The notes: generated by a model not told the origin, from the sequence alone. Positions 29,678-43,637 are shown, numbered from the stretch's first letter. The stretch: DNA of 64,000 bases from Hygrophila difformis (GCA_030278955.1 JAOANR010000006.1:56944915-57008914); one strand, 5' to 3'. Numbers and translations are program-made.

Positions 29678-31914
29678 ATGGCCGCTTCTCTCGTTCGCCG
29701 AGCTGCAACTTTTGCTCGCCTTTCGCAGTCTACTTCGTCGCCTGCTTCTCTCGTTCCACGCCGAGGCTTTGCTGGTAACATTTCAAGCCTATATCACTTC
29801 TGTTATATGATCTTCAATGTTCGATTTCCATTTTTGTAAAGATTTGTAGCACTAATTTCAATTGCCATTGGAATTTGGGGGTTTCGTTTATTTTAGATCA
29901 CCATGGACCACCGAAGGTCAATGTTTGGGAAGATCCGTTGAGCCCATCGAAATGGAAGGAAGAACATGTGAGTTTTTATGTTTATTGTTATTATTGTTAA
30001 ATTTCACCCTCTTTCGATTTGGATTTGTTTCTTTAGATTGGATTATCACTTTTTTCTCATTCTTTTTTTTCGTACAAAAGTACTTCTGGTTTGAGTCATT
30101 CTAGAATGAATTCGAATGTGGACTTTGCGTGCTGTGTTCTGTTGTTTTGACCAAATGAAATATATTGCCGATCTTGGAAGAGCAAATTAAGAATCAGGGA
30201 TTAAAATTTTTTTTAAAAAAATTAACTTTTGATGAATCCAAAAAAAGGCATCAGCTAATTTAATTCATTAACTTTGTCTTAACTGTTAAAACCACTTAAG
30301 CTATTGGATGTTTAATTGCTTAATGGCCTTATCAAATAAGGCCTTACGCAAACCGCTTTGATGGTATAGAGTGATTTGTAGGCCTACTTTTCTTTTCGTT
30401 CTTGTGATTTTCCTTAAATGTGTTTTTGCCATTGTCCACTTCAAGTTTTTCTTGTTGAAATTTCTGATTTGTAGTTCTTTAGATGGACAATTGGTTCTTT
30501 TCATGTATTTGGTTGAGTGTTTTCAAACTATATTTTGAATGCTTGGATGAAATACTTCATATCATATCGATTGAAATTTTAATTAACCATCAAACTTGAG
30601 TTGGAACTTCAATGTTATACGTAATCTATAAGCTATATTGTTGTAAGGTTTTTACGTTTGTCATGTAGTATTAATGGTTTCTTTGTTTGTGGCTGCTAAT
30701 ATGACTTCAAACAGTCTTGATTACTATGGTTTTAGCTCCTTGGTCTCAAACATTATCTAGAAAATTGAATGTCTTAAGTATGGAGCAGACGAAGATGGAT
30801 AGAAAGAATTGAAACCAATGACAAGCATGGGCTTAAGGATTTGAAATTTATGTGCGTGAGACAATATACACAAAAGAAAGAAAAGAAAATTTATTTGTAA
30901 TTATGAATATGATGAAACTAGTGAATTTGTGACATTTGCTTATAATTTTTTATAATTAATCGCTATTCGGCTAAGCTTTCTTATATTCGGAAGTGGATAG
31001 TTATATTCATATACTGGGACATCCAGCTAAAATTAACTAAAATTGTTGAGGGAGGAAGAATGATTATGAAATCAAATATTTCAAAGTGGGCCAATATTCA
31101 GTTGCTATGAGTTTTTTTTGGGATTATGACTGCCCAATGCTCCTGTATTCATCTTTAGGTTTCATTCTATCTTGTGGGGTTGTGGCTATATGGATTGCAA
31201 TACCTTTTATCAAAACAAAGATACTCAATTTTATATTTTGATTGTAGGATGTCTTCTGGGTTTGGTTTGGAACCCAAAATTATGTTTAACCTAGGTGAGA
31301 GATTAAATCCCTTCAGTATGACATACTCACATATCACTATGTGAAAATTAAAACAAAATAGTTAACTGGAAATTGCATTTACGTTGCATAGTGACATTTT
31401 TTTATGCATTGTTGGTTTCTTATAACGAAACAAGCTTGTGGCCGTGAATTACTAGGATCATAACTCTATTTTCTCGGGACTATTCTATACTTCTTCATTG
31501 TTAATGCCGATAGTTTTTGGCTCCAATTTAGGTATATTTTCTGAAGTGTAAATTTGGTTCTTATTTTTCCCATTTGGTTTTGCTCATGTTCAGTATTGCA
31601 TACCCTCCATTTTCACCAGCTCAAGTATTGAAAATCAGAATCAGTTAGGTGTCACAAGGGTTTAAAACTAAAGTTTCTTACCCGTGTAGTTTGTGCTGGT
31701 CTCTCTATCCGGATGGTTTTTACTCTTCTATGGAGGATACAAACTCTTCAGTGGTGGCAAGAAAGAGGACAAGGTGCGTATTTCAATCCACCTTCAATAT
31801 AACAATTTCTTGTTCTTCTGCATTATTTACTGATCATGCACTTGCATATAGATGTCTTGAACTGAATGAGATCTACAAAATTCTTTACAGAATCTGGCAG
31901 AAGCGAAACAATAG
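29678..31914 (+). CDS. Small mitochondrial membrane protein, 91 aa, four exons
   Basis: Exons are 29678-29774, 29897-29967, 31690-31773 and 31891-31914, with GT/AG borders and matching phases throughout. An N-terminal presequence (MAASLVRRAATFARLSQSTS, Arg/Ser/Ala-rich, no acidic residues) indicates mitochondrial import. A conserved-looking soluble segment follows (HHGPPKVNVWEDPLSPSKWK), then one transmembrane helix (FVLVSLSGWFLLFYGGYKLF) and a Lys/Glu tail. I recall similar proteins as conserved small plant proteins, possibly an accessory subunit of a respiratory complex, but cannot name it. The last coding exon is only 24 nt. Intron 2 is 1.7 kb. Site II motifs upstream support a housekeeping mitochondrial role. 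Confidence 0.8.
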
Positions 31915-32292
31915 ACAGGAGGGGAAAATTTGCGCGTCTATGTAGTTTGTTTTCATCGAATAAACTGCGATTAAATTACCAGAGAGAAGTTACATCTCCT
32001 CCACTTCTGTTCCGAAAGTATTACGGTGATGAGCAGATGACGTTTGTTGCTTTTTAAATATTTTCTTCCTTTCCATTTGTAATAATGGAAGTCCATGACG
32101 AGGTTTGAAAACTTTTGAGCCATTTAAAAAAAAAAAATTAAAATTTTGTGTTAATTCTGAAAAAATAGATTAGATTAAAAAGTTCATGAATCATTTATTC
32201 ACATTCTAAACAAAGAAATTTACTGAATTTACTAAAGCTGTGAAATCTACTCTTTTTAATGTTTCTTTGTCACAAGAAGAAAGTTCAGTTTG
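31915..32292. other. 3' UTR and intergenic DNA
   Basis: No gene is visible. The first 150 bp probably are the 3' UTR of the preceding gene. Confidence 0.4.
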
Positions 32293-32610
32293 TTTTTTTT
32301 TTTTTTTTTGGAGGGGAATAAGATGTTTTATTATCATACCCAACTTCAGTTTGCTAGTACAATTACCATGATAGCCAATTCTCACAACCACGAACCAAAA
32401 ATTACATAAAAACTGCAGTGGCAAATTGTATCAATTAACCTCAGCCTTCCACAAGTAAAAAAAAAAAAAGACTTTGACATCATCAACGTTGCATCAGTGA
32501 GCAATATAGTAATTTACTGGCAAGCATAAGCAGCAACACACCCAACCTGCTAACATCCCTTGTTTGAGAAAGATATAACCAGACATCGATCTTACCACCT
32601 TATCCAACCT

Positions 32611-33114
32611 TCAACGCTGTAAACTCCACTCTTCAATCCTGCTGTTGCTTGATGCGCCAAGCCTAGCAAAGTAATCATCAAGGCCATTACGTTCTCTCAA
32701 AATATGTACGACCCTTACCTCCCCGGTGAAGTTCATCACTTCCAAGATTGGGGCCAGTAACTTGTTTAGCATTCGGGGAACAGCTCTTGAATCATTTAAC
32801 CACTTCACCACATTCACTGAGTCACATTCGAAAATTATTTTTTGTAGCGGAAACCCTTGGTCTCGAATAAGAGCTTTACAAACTCGATTAATTGCTTTCA
32901 TTTCAGCTTTAACAGCATCTTCGTATCCGATGTTATCTGACAAAATGAATATCACCTCTCCCATTTCATCTCTAATCACACCACCCACTCCTGCCGATCC
33001 CGGATTCCCAAACGATGATCCGTCTATATTTATTTTCCACCATCCCTTCCATGGCCGTTCCCAAGTCAAGCCTGGCCGAGGACCCTTGATGCACTGATAA
33101 CGACTCTGTGTCAC
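32611..33114 (-). pseudogene. LINE RNase H domain
   Basis: This 167-codon ORF carries a plant LINE RNase H: NIDGSSFGNPGSAGVGGVIRD with the first Asp, EMKAINRVCKAL with the Glu, FECDSVNVVKWL with the second Asp, and HILRERNGLDDYFARLG near the end. It removes the RNA strand during LINE copying. It is separated from the rest of the LINE ORF by a MITE and stop codons. Confidence 0.8.
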
Positions 33115-33214
33115 ATTACTAGGAAAGTTTTGCTAACTCATATTGAAATCTTTCGACACCACCTTCCACCAAAGTCCAGTCCTCCACCTTATGTTTTCAG
33201 TTGCCAATTTAATA

Positions 33215-33474
33215 CTTCTTCCGTTTTTGTTTATTTGCTACGGAACCACAATGTACGCAATCCAATACACATTTTAAACCACTAATAACTCAAGTTTGGT
33301 ACAAGTAAAAATTTTAAAAATTCGATATTTAAAAACTACACGACGAGACGAATTTAACAAGATCTCACTTGACTATATTTTAACTTGTATAACTATGATA
33401 AAATTTAAAATCAAATTGTTTGTATAAATAGTTTCCAAAACTCAAATGGGGCTATTAATAGAAAACGGAGGAAG
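33215..33474. mobile_element. Stowaway-like MITE inside the LINE (260 bp)
   Basis: It is flanked by TA at 33213-33214 and 33475-33476. The ends are CTTCTTCCGTTTTTG and the inverse of its copy (AAAACGGAGGAAG). The interior is closely related to the MITE at 37781 (TCGATATTTAAAA, CACTTG..ATATTTTAACTTGTATAAC). Confidence 0.85.
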
Positions 33475-34212
33475 TATCAATTAGCATCCCCTTGAAAACC
33501 ACCCCATTCCGTAGCTTCCAAATCTCCCAAACAATAGCTAACCCTATCATTAACCAAACCTGTTTGTTCTCTTGTTTCAGTCCAACATCAAACCACCAAG
33601 CTACCAAATTTTCCACATTGCATGGAACGGCCCATTCGACATCAAACCAAGAAACCCCTCGATACCAAAGCTCCCGAGCAATTTTGCATCTAAGAAATAA
33701 GTGATCCACGGACTCGGATTCCCTTCTACAACAGGGGCATTCAACATTACCAGTCTGCAAACATCCTCTATGTGCAAGTAATTCCTTAACCGGCAATGCT
33801 CCATGAAGTAACTTCCACATCAATATTTTCACCTTCATCGGACATTTTATCCTCCATAACTCTCTCCATACGCACCCCCTCCCTTCCACGTCCGCCCCCT
33901 CCGGTCGTTCCCAACAAGATTTAGTAGTAAATATACCATTTCCTTCCTTAACCCAGCAAGCTCGGTCCTCAACATATCTACTTAGATTTTGCAAACTGAT
34001 TGTTGCCATAAAAAACCATTCCAGACCTCTAATTCCCAATCGAACAATGGCCTTCTCAATTGTATATCCCATTTCCGTTCGAATCCAAACCAACGCCCAA
34101 ACTCTGATATCTTCCCAACCTTATTAATGGATAATGCATAGATTCTAGGGTAAAGCTCCTTCAAATCCATCCTCCAACCACAAATCCTGCCAGAAACGAA
34201 TTTTAATTCCAT
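33455..34212 (-). pseudogene. LINE RT C-terminal and zf-RVT region
   Basis: Overlapping frames on the minus strand (34212-33982 and 34093-33455) encode the typical stretch after plant LINE RT: RRPLFDWELEVWNGF, then KIWR/WRIKCPMKVKILMWKLLHG and the zinc-binding GNVECPCCRRESESVDHLFLRC (C..C...H...C). A frameshift separates the two parts around 34000-34060. Confidence 0.75.
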
Positions 34213-34310
34213 TACCAGCCTGGATTAAGAACCTTCCCCCTGGCTATCCAAGTCCGAGCTGATCCAGGCTTTGCAAATCCCGTCCCCATAAAGACCTGAC
34301 GTTTCAAGCT

Positions 34311-35154
34311 TCCGGCACTAGGGGGCTTTCACCACCATAATATTTTGAGTCTATCCCCATGAAGAAATTTCAGATTTATTTCATATATCTGCAACATGCT
34401 AGTATAAATTTAGGGGAATCAATATGTTGAATAAGTGATGGTAGTATATATGTTTAAAAGCAAATTCCAAATACCCCAAACTATACCAATTTTTTTTTCA
34501 CTCTATACCTAAACTATTTTTTCTACAAAAAATTCACCTAAACTATTAATGTTTAGAAGGAAAAAAAATACTACTACAACTTAGTCTTTTTCTACCGTCG
34601 AGTCCCTTATTTCGATACCCAGATTGAATATCCCTCAAACCATCTTTCCAGGATTGCAACAGTGACTATGATTCATACTCGTCAGTCATTGCTCTAACAA
34701 TTCATTGCAATCTTTTGGGCTATGCGGTTGGGCAAATGGATTTGTGCCAGCAATGTTAGTTAATAATGTTTTCATGATTTGGAGTTAAAAGAGAAACCAA
34801 TGATGAATTTCCATAATTTTCGATGGATTTTTGCAAGAAATCGACATAAAATGAAAGTTCTTGCTAGGTTCAAACAAAAACCCACAAATTGTTATGTTGC
34901 AAGTGTTTGGAACAAAATACATCAATAGAAATTACCATAGACATAATCTTTTAATCCTGTCAAGAAGTCAATCAAAGTCATAAACTCTTTTGGCAATTCA
35001 ACAACCTTTAAATATGAGAAGTTTCATGCCACACACACATGAATATGCACAGTACTAAAAGTCAACAGATGTACACTTAATAAAAATCAGTATTTTTTTT
35101 GCCAAATCAAATATTTACGGGGTTAAAATAATCAAATTTTCATGTAAAAACTTA
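34311..35154. other. Intergenic DNA downstream of the QWRF gene
   Basis: This is A/T-rich with no supported gene. The right-hand 200 bp are likely the 3' UTR of the minus-strand QWRF gene. Confidence 0.4.
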
Positions 35155-38100
35155 TTACAACGTAGGTGCTTTATAGTATGAGTATTGAGTAAAGTTATGT
35201 GAAGATATATCGGTTGTGGTGGTGCGTTGCTGCTGCAATAAATTTAATTGCATGATGCTAGTCTTCAAGCTTCTCTCTCGAATCTGTTCATACCAATTCA
35301 AATTAAAAGTAAGATAAAAATTAAAACCTGAAAGAAAATCAAATATGATATGATTGCGTGTAAAATTTAATATTTACTAATGTGCAACATGCCATTGCTC
35401 ATTTTCTTGGTTTAGGATGATAACAATTTAATATTATATTCTGGTTAAATATTGAATTGTTCTGGGTGTTTCATTTGATCAACAGAGATACTATTACGAA
35501 ACTTTTAGACACTCTAAATTAAAATTCATATAGATCAAGAAATGGTCGAAAATTGTAATAATCCCATAAATCATTTTTGTACTTCATTTTGTTAATTGAA
35601 CGTATTATGCTTTGGTTTTTAGAAAACAAAACTTGTCAACCTGCGTTTTTCTTTGGTATTACAGTGGGTATTAGATTACTACTACAAAAATGTTATTTAA
35701 AATAAGCCAAGTGGTAAAAGTTCGAGTCTGGTCATTACCTCAAGAATGCAAATGTCAGTGTATAAATCCAAGCATTCTTCTAACAGCATCTTCTCTTGCT
35801 TCACAACCGTTGCTAATTCAGATAATACTCTTACTGTCTTCTCTGTCTATATATAATATATGCACAGCAGAAAAACAGACATAATTATATGATGTGTTGA
35901 ACGTAGGATATATTCAATTTTTTATTCTGTAATAAGAAAATCATAATACGATGATTAAGTAATCATAATAACCTGAGAAGAGAATGTAGTGAGCATCAAG
36001 CTTATGGATGCAGCAACATCTGATGCATGTCTGACTGCAACTGAAGTTGTTTGTGGTTCTACCTGCACCACAAATATAATCATGCATGATTAATGCTATT
36101 TCAATTCTGAAAATTTAGTTTATTTGTCTCATAATTAATGATAAGTACATAAATTAAATTTTATACCTTAGCTCCATCGACAAGAGGTATCCTGCAAACA
36201 ACACTATGCAGACAATCTTTTGTTGTGGAAACTGCAGATAAATGTTGTCTTTCCAAATTTCCCCATGCTTCAAGACCTTTAATCTGCAAAATAATACTAT
36301 GACTTAATTCAGGATTTTTATTTAATTCAACATTCAAAATTTTAGAAACAACTTTTCAATATTTCTTACTACATCTTATTGGGGGTCTTATTAATCATTT
36401 ATCAAAACAATTTTGCACTTTCTAAGGAACTAATAAGATTTACCTCACGTGACCAAACAAATGTAACCTCAATTTACCTGAGAGAAAATAATGTAGTTCA
36501 ATTTCCACTCCAACTTCTCCCTCTGAAGCTGCAGTTTCTTTTGTATCACAGAGTGGCGAAGCTTAATTAGGGCATTCCGACCATGCAACATCTTGGTCTG
36601 AAACACTTAATGAGATGTCAACTTAATTAAAAATTATTATTATAATAGGCTTAGAATATTAATTAGTAGTACTAGGATTTTTCGACAATACATGAATTTT
36701 TTCACTAATATTAAAAAATAACTCCAAATAATTTTGAAAAATGACATGAGAATGGCATGAGAATAATTATGTCATATTAATTGATTATTGATAAACAACG
36801 ATGAATTGCCATTTGTCAACCATTGCTCAAAATATAACGTTGCGCTGCATTGTAACTTTTTTCACTTCAAAATTCAAATGCTATAACGTTGGAAAATGTG
36901 AGAATATATTTTTAATTGTTAAATTTATTAATTTTATTATGTTACAAGATTTTAATTATATATTGGTATTGAATGTTAAGTACTATAATAATCATATTTT
37001 ATTGACTTAAATGGTATTAGTATATGGGAAATAATTTCTTGCTCTCTTCGTCCCACCAATATTAATACCTTTTTTCATTTGACGAGGAGTATAATGTATT
37101 GATTTCCACTTATTTAACAATTAGTATTTCAAAAGATGTATAAATCAAAATTTTATAAAATGTATACTACTAACAAGACCCAATTTGATTATTTTTATAT
37201 TTATTATATGCTTTCGATATGATGATTGAGTCAAAATTAATTAAATAATGAGTATTGTAAAAAAAATCTAAAGGATAGCATGTACAAGGAGTTAAATTAT
37301 TTTTTAATTTTGCTTGAATTTTTCTTTGAAACCAAAAGAAAAAAGGAGAAAAAAAAAAAAGAAGAAGGTATTTACCTTTTATGTTATTGCTTGGAAATAG
37401 ATCATTTAGAAATTTTTCTTCTAAAATGTAAGTTTCGATGAAGATTATATTTTGTACCCTTGTAACCTAAATTTTAACCATATATATAAAATTATACTAC
37501 TATTTATTTTGTAGCAAATTGTTTTTAGGTACAATAACTATTTTGGGGTATAATTTTAATATTTTTAATTATTTCAATTATGTGCAGGTATATCTAACTT
37601 TTATAACTAGTATTTTTTTTGGGTAAGCTATAACTAGTATTTAGAATTCACTTATTTAATATAAAATTTAACAAATTTACTGCCTTTAATTAATTTTTCC
37701 TTAATTAGAGGATTGTGATATATTTTGCATTTAATCATAAGATATGCAATAGAAAACCTAGTAAGGAGTATAAAGTACAACTCCCTCCGTTTTTTAAAGA
37801 TAGCTACGGACACATTCAGTATGCAGTCCAATGCATATTTTAAACCATTAATAATTCAAATTCGGTACATGTAAAAAATTCTAAAACTTCGATATTTAAA
37901 ATCTACAAGACGGGACGAATCTAACAAGATCACACTTGGCCATATTTTAACTTGTATAACCATGAGAAAACTTTAAGTCAAAGTATATAAGTGAACAGTA
38001 CCCATTAGTCAACAATAGCTAACAAAAAAACGGAGGGAGTATTAATTAAAGAATAAATAATATAAAATTAAATAAAATTAAATAAAATTAAAATCTATTC

Positions 38101-39238
38101 TAAAGAACACAAAAACCTGAGCCAGGTTGATGACGGTTCCGTTGACAGTTTCAGCTCTGGCATTTCCGTATCTCCACTGCATTAATCTATTCTGGAAAAT
38201 CCTCAACTCATGCACGCTTTCCGCCGCCCCAAGCGGTGACGCCGCCGCGTTGGAGGACCATGCTTTCTTCCCCTTCAATAATTCAATCCCCAGACTCAAA
38301 ATATTTCCAACGCCGCCACCGCCGCCTTTTCCCCTTGAAGGACTCGTTGGAGGCTTCGATTTCAATTTCCCCTTCGGCGATCCTGCCCGTGCCGGCGACG
38401 ATGAACCCCAATTGCCATTCCCCTTCTTCAGAGAAAATATCCTCGGAGAACCGTTGCTTTCCGCCCCAACCGACTTCTGATCGGCATTCGTGTCGTTGCT
38501 CCACCGCCGATCGTTTAAGAATCTAGACGCTACTTCGATTCCGTGCTTCCTAGAGCTGACAGTAGGAGCCATATACGATGCCGTAGAATTTTTTCCAGCG
38601 GAGTCATAGTACTCCCATTCCGAATCCTGAGTGTCAGAATCCGAAAACACGGATGGTTTCTTCCTCAGTGAGTTCTCGTCGACTGAGAACCGACCGGGGC
38701 CAATTTCGTCGGATGAATTGGAGGATTTTCCGGGGTAGTGCTTCAGTTTCCCAGTATACCTCATCGAACCCCCCAAAACACCACCAAAAACAGGCTTCTG
38801 AATCTCATTACAGTACAATGTTTTCTTCTCATTCTCATCAAATCTGCCGAATTCCGTGCAGCTTCGCTGCCGACCGAGAAACAGAGGATACTGAGCCTGC
38901 TTCGATTTGTGCTTCCGCTCATCCACATTATCGTCTCGTATCCTCTCTCGGCGGATGCAATCGGCGAGGGTTCCATCGCGCTCAGGTTTTGATGAAGATG
39001 CCGATGGCCATAGGCCACGGGAAAATCCAGATTTCTCGAAGTTCTTGTGCTTCCTGGAGGAATCGGAGCTCGATTTTTGCCGAATTAGGATTTGAGAAGG
39101 ATTTGGGGACTGGTTCCCATTATCGGCAACAGGTGTCGATGAAGACGACAGAAATCTAGAACTGACCTCGCGTGACTTTGGCTTCTTAGAAGGCTTGAGA
39201 GACTGATCGGAAGGCGGACCGCCTCCGTAGGCAGGCAT
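35155..39238 (-). CDS. QWRF3: QWRF motif-containing protein (five exons, 525 aa)
   Basis: Minus-strand exons are 39238-38117, 36597-36478, 36283-36167, 36062-35973 and 35283-35155, all in phase 0 with GT/AG borders (1122, 120, 117, 90 and 129 nt). The long first exon encodes a Ser/Lys/Arg-rich basic, disordered N-terminus with RKHGIEVASRFLNDRRW and SSPARAGSPKGKLKSK, ending with the defining block FQNRLMQWRYGNARAE. The small exons encode the helical HAUS8-like part (KLRHSVIQKKLQLQREKLEW, LEAWGNLERQHLSAV, RIPLVDGAK). QWRF proteins bind microtubules; one member (EDE1) is an augmin subunit and others act in cell expansion and floral organ growth. The length suits QWRF3/4-type members; the exact paralogue is uncertain. 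Intron 1 carries a Stowaway MITE. Confidence 0.92.
37781..38039. mobile_element. Stowaway-like MITE in intron 1 of the QWRF gene
   Basis: The ends CTCCCTCCGTTTTTT and AAAAAAACGGAGGGAG are inverted copies. TA follows on the right, but the left flank reads AA, so one TA has mutated. The interior matches the MITE at 33215. Confidence 0.82.
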
Positions 39239-40138
39239 CGGACAACGGCGCCGGAAGGGAAGAGTGGGGGTTTCAGCCTTGGGGTTAGTTTTTGTGAGAA
39301 GAAAATTGGGGGAAGAGGAGGGTGCTTAAAAAGTGGCGGGCAGCCGGCGAAGCGAAAGAAACGGTTAGAGGATATGTGTGTAATGACGAGAATGCCCTTG
39401 AAGTGGGAATTTGTTTTTGATTAGCTTAGCCGGCAGATAATTAAAGTGGGGGATTAGTGAGGAGATTGCCACGTGTCAATGAATTTAAAATCTTCTACTA
39501 CTGGTGAGTAGTAGTGTAAGGTAGAAGTATTTGATTATTTTGCGTGAGCAGATTACTAGCCGTTTAGTTTGGGTGTTTTAAAAATGAATTAATGAATTAA
39601 TAAAAGAATATATACGCATTATATTTTTCAGGGCAAGAACACTCAGAAAGTATTTATGTTTAATTATTACATAATATATTTATTTATTTTGCGTATTGTT
39701 TGTTACATGAAGTATAAGACATTTTGCTTAAAATAAAATGGAATCATGTCACACAATTTTTTTTTTATTTTTTTTTAACAGCCTATACAGATGTCACACA
39801 AAATTTTGAATAAACGTCTTATGATTTAGACTTTATTTGTTTGAGCTTTAATAATGAAATTAATAAAAAAAAATGGTGGACTGTTTGTTTCAACTTCTAA
39901 AGAAAAATAACAAAATACCTATTTTCAAGAAAAAGATTTTTAAAAAAAAATTTTGAATCTTTAGAACTTACTTTTCCTTCTAAAGAAAGTTAAACCAAAT
40001 GACTAAAAAAAGGACTTCTATGAAAAATAAGAAGTTAAAAGTTAAAAAAATAAAAAAAAAATAAGTCGGAGAGAATATTTTTTATTCAAATGATATAGTA
40101 TATCCTAAAATAAATTATGCATATACACACAAATGTGT

Positions 40139-40194
<56 letters not shown>

Positions 40195-41204
40195 TGGCAT
40201 TTCTAAGAGTTTATTGAAAATTATAAGAAATAAAAAGTATAAAAGCGGCCGTGAAGGGTATGAAAGAGTAAAAGAAATGTAATCCTGTTGAGTTGATTAG
40301 AATACACAACATTTGTACAGTACATTATACGTGCCGTAGTGCCCTCGCCGGGAATATACCTACTACTACTACTTTTTTTTGGTCAATTTCAAATCTTCAA
40401 TTTTTATAAAATTATTTATTTTTATAATATCGTTCCAACGATTATACCGAGCCATAATAAATCATATAGAATCGATGTCATCATTTTGGAAGCTAAATTA
40501 CTACGGCCGAATCCTACAAATATTTGATCGTTTATGCTGTCCAATTGTAGCCTAAATCTTCACGTTTGAAAAATTCAACATTGAATAGCCTAGAGTCATA
40601 ATTTTACTTACAACTTTTGTAATTGTTATTTTAAAAATAAAAGTAATCCAACATTTAAATGTGCTATAAGTGCAGCTTGCCAAATAAATATAGGATCATC
40701 CCTAACATAAATGGATTAGATTTGCATAGGGTCATTCCACAAAAGAAGCCAAATTTCCCCAAACTATCCATCTGATAAAGAAAACAGAGCATATATTTAT
40801 CAATGCCACCACAAGTTCTTCACATGGACATTTGCAAAAGAAAATTTGCAGCCCACAGAAAAGAAATTAGGCACAAACAATAATGATTTCCTGTATAATG
40901 CATCATGCTCTTGCTACAATGGAAGTTCTGACAAATTATAGAGTATGCTCTTTTCTGTACATATTTCCCTGCAAATCATATTCTCAAATTGAACTCAGCT
41001 ATGGCAGAAAATCTACAGCCCATTTTGCAGAGGGCATCATTCTCCTCTTCCATTATCAAGAATCAGAGCACAGACACATGACTCAACAGATCAATATTCC
41101 GTTGTGCAATTCAGTCAAGAATACAACAGATAGTATGATCTATGATTTACCTTGAGTGGAGTATGGCTGTTGCTTGGAAGTAGAAAAGTTTTTCGCGTTA
41201 TTTA
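39239..41204. other. Intergenic region with divergent/convergent flanks and a (TTA)n repeat
   Basis: No gene is supported. The left part is the QWRF 5' leader and promoter; the right part is the 3' flank of the LAZ1-type gene. A/T-rich stretches and poly(A)/poly(T) runs occur at about 39760-40070. Confidence 0.4.
40141..40194. repeat. (TTA)n microsatellite
   Basis: About 18 uninterrupted ATT/TTA units. Confidence 0.96.
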
Positions 41205-43592
41205 CTATTCTTTAACAACCCATCTTCGACCATGGATCTCATATCCGCCAAAAGTCTGATCGCTGCTGCTTTCACCACCACTCTCTGCACTTGTGTACCC
41301 TGATTTGCGGCGGTGCTTTTTTCTCCTTGAAGAACTGGTGTCGCTGGCACTCCCATTCAAGAGTGGGTCGTCGATGCCTCGGATTACCTTGCGTGCTGCG
41401 GATGCGGATAGGCAACTGTCATCTTTTGTTCGTCTTCCCTTGTCGTTCCTCTTTATGTTTTCGGAGATCTTGTGGAGTTTCTCGTTGAATTTAGTGATTC
41501 CCTTCTCTACAGGCTCCACAGCTTGAGTAACTGTGAATTTGACGTCGTTAACTATCTGCATGTCACAACATTTAAGACATTTCATGTTACTAACACAAAA
41601 TGGGATACAAGCCAGCGATGCAGCATGACATAGATTTTTAATTTCAAAGTTCACTTATGGAGGCAAGATAATAACTGAAGACATTGTTCGTCCAACTGCA
41701 CAAAGGAAGCTGGATACATTCTATTCAAACTATCATAAGAACAACATTTGATTAGACTCAGAATAAATTCAAAGAAAAATGCTTGTTCAAATTCAGCACA
41801 ATAATTTTGAAAAGAACTTTTAAACCAAATTCATGTTCGGATATAAAAATTTTAACCTTTCACAAGTCGAAATATTCAAACTATTTGTAGATAGACTTGC
41901 ATTTCTTTTAATTAAATATTGAGCCAAAGATAATTTTCGAGATCAATTCAAATATTGTGCAGGCTTGTGTGTTAACACACACAGAACTCACATATTCTCC
42001 AGCACCAATGAAAACATCCCGCATACTTTCTCGAATGGTCATTCCACTCCTGGGATTATCATCTGGTTCTGGAAGGCGCAATTTTGTAGGGCGTTCACTG
42101 TCCCTGACCTCATCAGGATCTAGTGGACAATCTACAGATGCATAGTCTCCCAGCACTGCAACACTTCCAGAAAAACGATCTCCCATTAACTCATAAGGCT
42201 TTGCTGGGAAAACATAGAGGTGAACCACAGAAGCAACGCCCATCTGTCCTGGACGAATACACAGACCTTTTGAACTTGAACATATATCAATGCAAAGTTC
42301 GGGATTAACAAAATAACATATGAAACATCTGCCGTGCAAATATCAGTTAAGCATCAAATAATTCTATTTCATTCATTGCTCAAAACTCAGTCGAGGTTTT
42401 TCATCATCCATCAACCTTTTAGAGCTAAATCATAATTCAACTATTTAATGATGAGTTCCTACATTAACTAACAGCACAGACCAGCTGACTTCATGTCAAC
42501 TTGGACACCAAATGGAGCAAGGGACAGAAAGAAACAGAAACCACAAAACAAAGGGCATTAAGGATGTAATTGAGTAGTTAAACTTTATAGTGACAGCAAT
42601 GTGAAAGTGATGGTAAAATTAATCTCCAGGGAACAGCAGTACAATTCGAGAATTTTGCTTAATCCTCCCACAAACTTTTCACCCACGAATCCAACCAAAA
42701 CTTTCTATAGATAAATTATACCAGCAGATCATGACTCCAACAGTGATTGTATTTAACATATTTTGTTGCAGCTCCATGCCTCCATCTTTGGAATAAGAAT
42801 TAAATTATGCCTGTAAATGTCTTCCTAGCTGGCAACTTGGATAAATATTCTTCATTTGAGTAATCACCAATGGCATGATCCAATGCCCAAGCAATCATGA
42901 CTGGGTAAACTACCATTCTCACATACACTTCAGTGCTTCACTTAGTCAATCAAATGTATAGATCGTTTAGTTATGGAGAGGCATGATTGTAATGCCTTCA
43001 ATTACTTACTAAACAAGATAATCTTGGTATAAAACAAGAAACAAATTGGCAATTACCTCCATGCAAATAATGAAGTCCTGGACGCTTGACTTGAACTGCA
43101 AAGATTGAGCTATTGGACTTTTAAATAAACCAATAGTGTAGAAAAGAGCTATTGCCACACCTTGCCACCAAGTTAAGAACACAATAGATTTGAATGTCAA
43201 AAACTTGTACAGCGGCTTAATGTGTGCTAATTCATCTTTTGTGATGGCATAAAAATGAACCAAGCAATACAAAGCCCATGACTGGCTGAAATTTAAAACC
43301 ACAGCCATGTATGGGTACCTATAAAAGAAACAGACATTAACAGCTGAGACTTATTCATTAGAGATAATCAATAGCTAAATTTAACATGAAAATAAGAATA
43401 CATATAAAAGAACTTATAGCAGTGAAAAATTAACACTATGTTCTCAAGTTTTCTTAGGAGGGAAATGAAAGAATTTGGCGGGATTGGTAGGGATACTTTC
43501 CCTTCTTTTCCCCTCAAAATCATCATATGAATATTAAGTAATAATAGCATGGCAATTCGAATTTGATATGAATAATGTTTGTATTGTTCTTT

Positions 43593-43637
<45 letters not shown>

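Larger units (their letters stand above)
32293..34310 (-). mobile_element. LINE (non-LTR retrotransposon) 3' fragment
   Basis: On the minus strand an RT C-terminal/zf-RVT region (34212-33455) is followed by an RNase H domain (33114-32611) and then a 3' UTR ending in a poly(A) (plus-strand T run at about 32293-32310). The order is that of plant L1-type LINEs. The RT catalytic part and the endonuclease are missing (5' truncation near 34310). A Stowaway MITE splits the coding region. Confidence 0.75.

Noticed and set aside
29333..29781. Minus-strand ORFs of 85 and 141 codons
   Set aside because: They are long runs of one amino acid read from the (TAA)n microsatellite.
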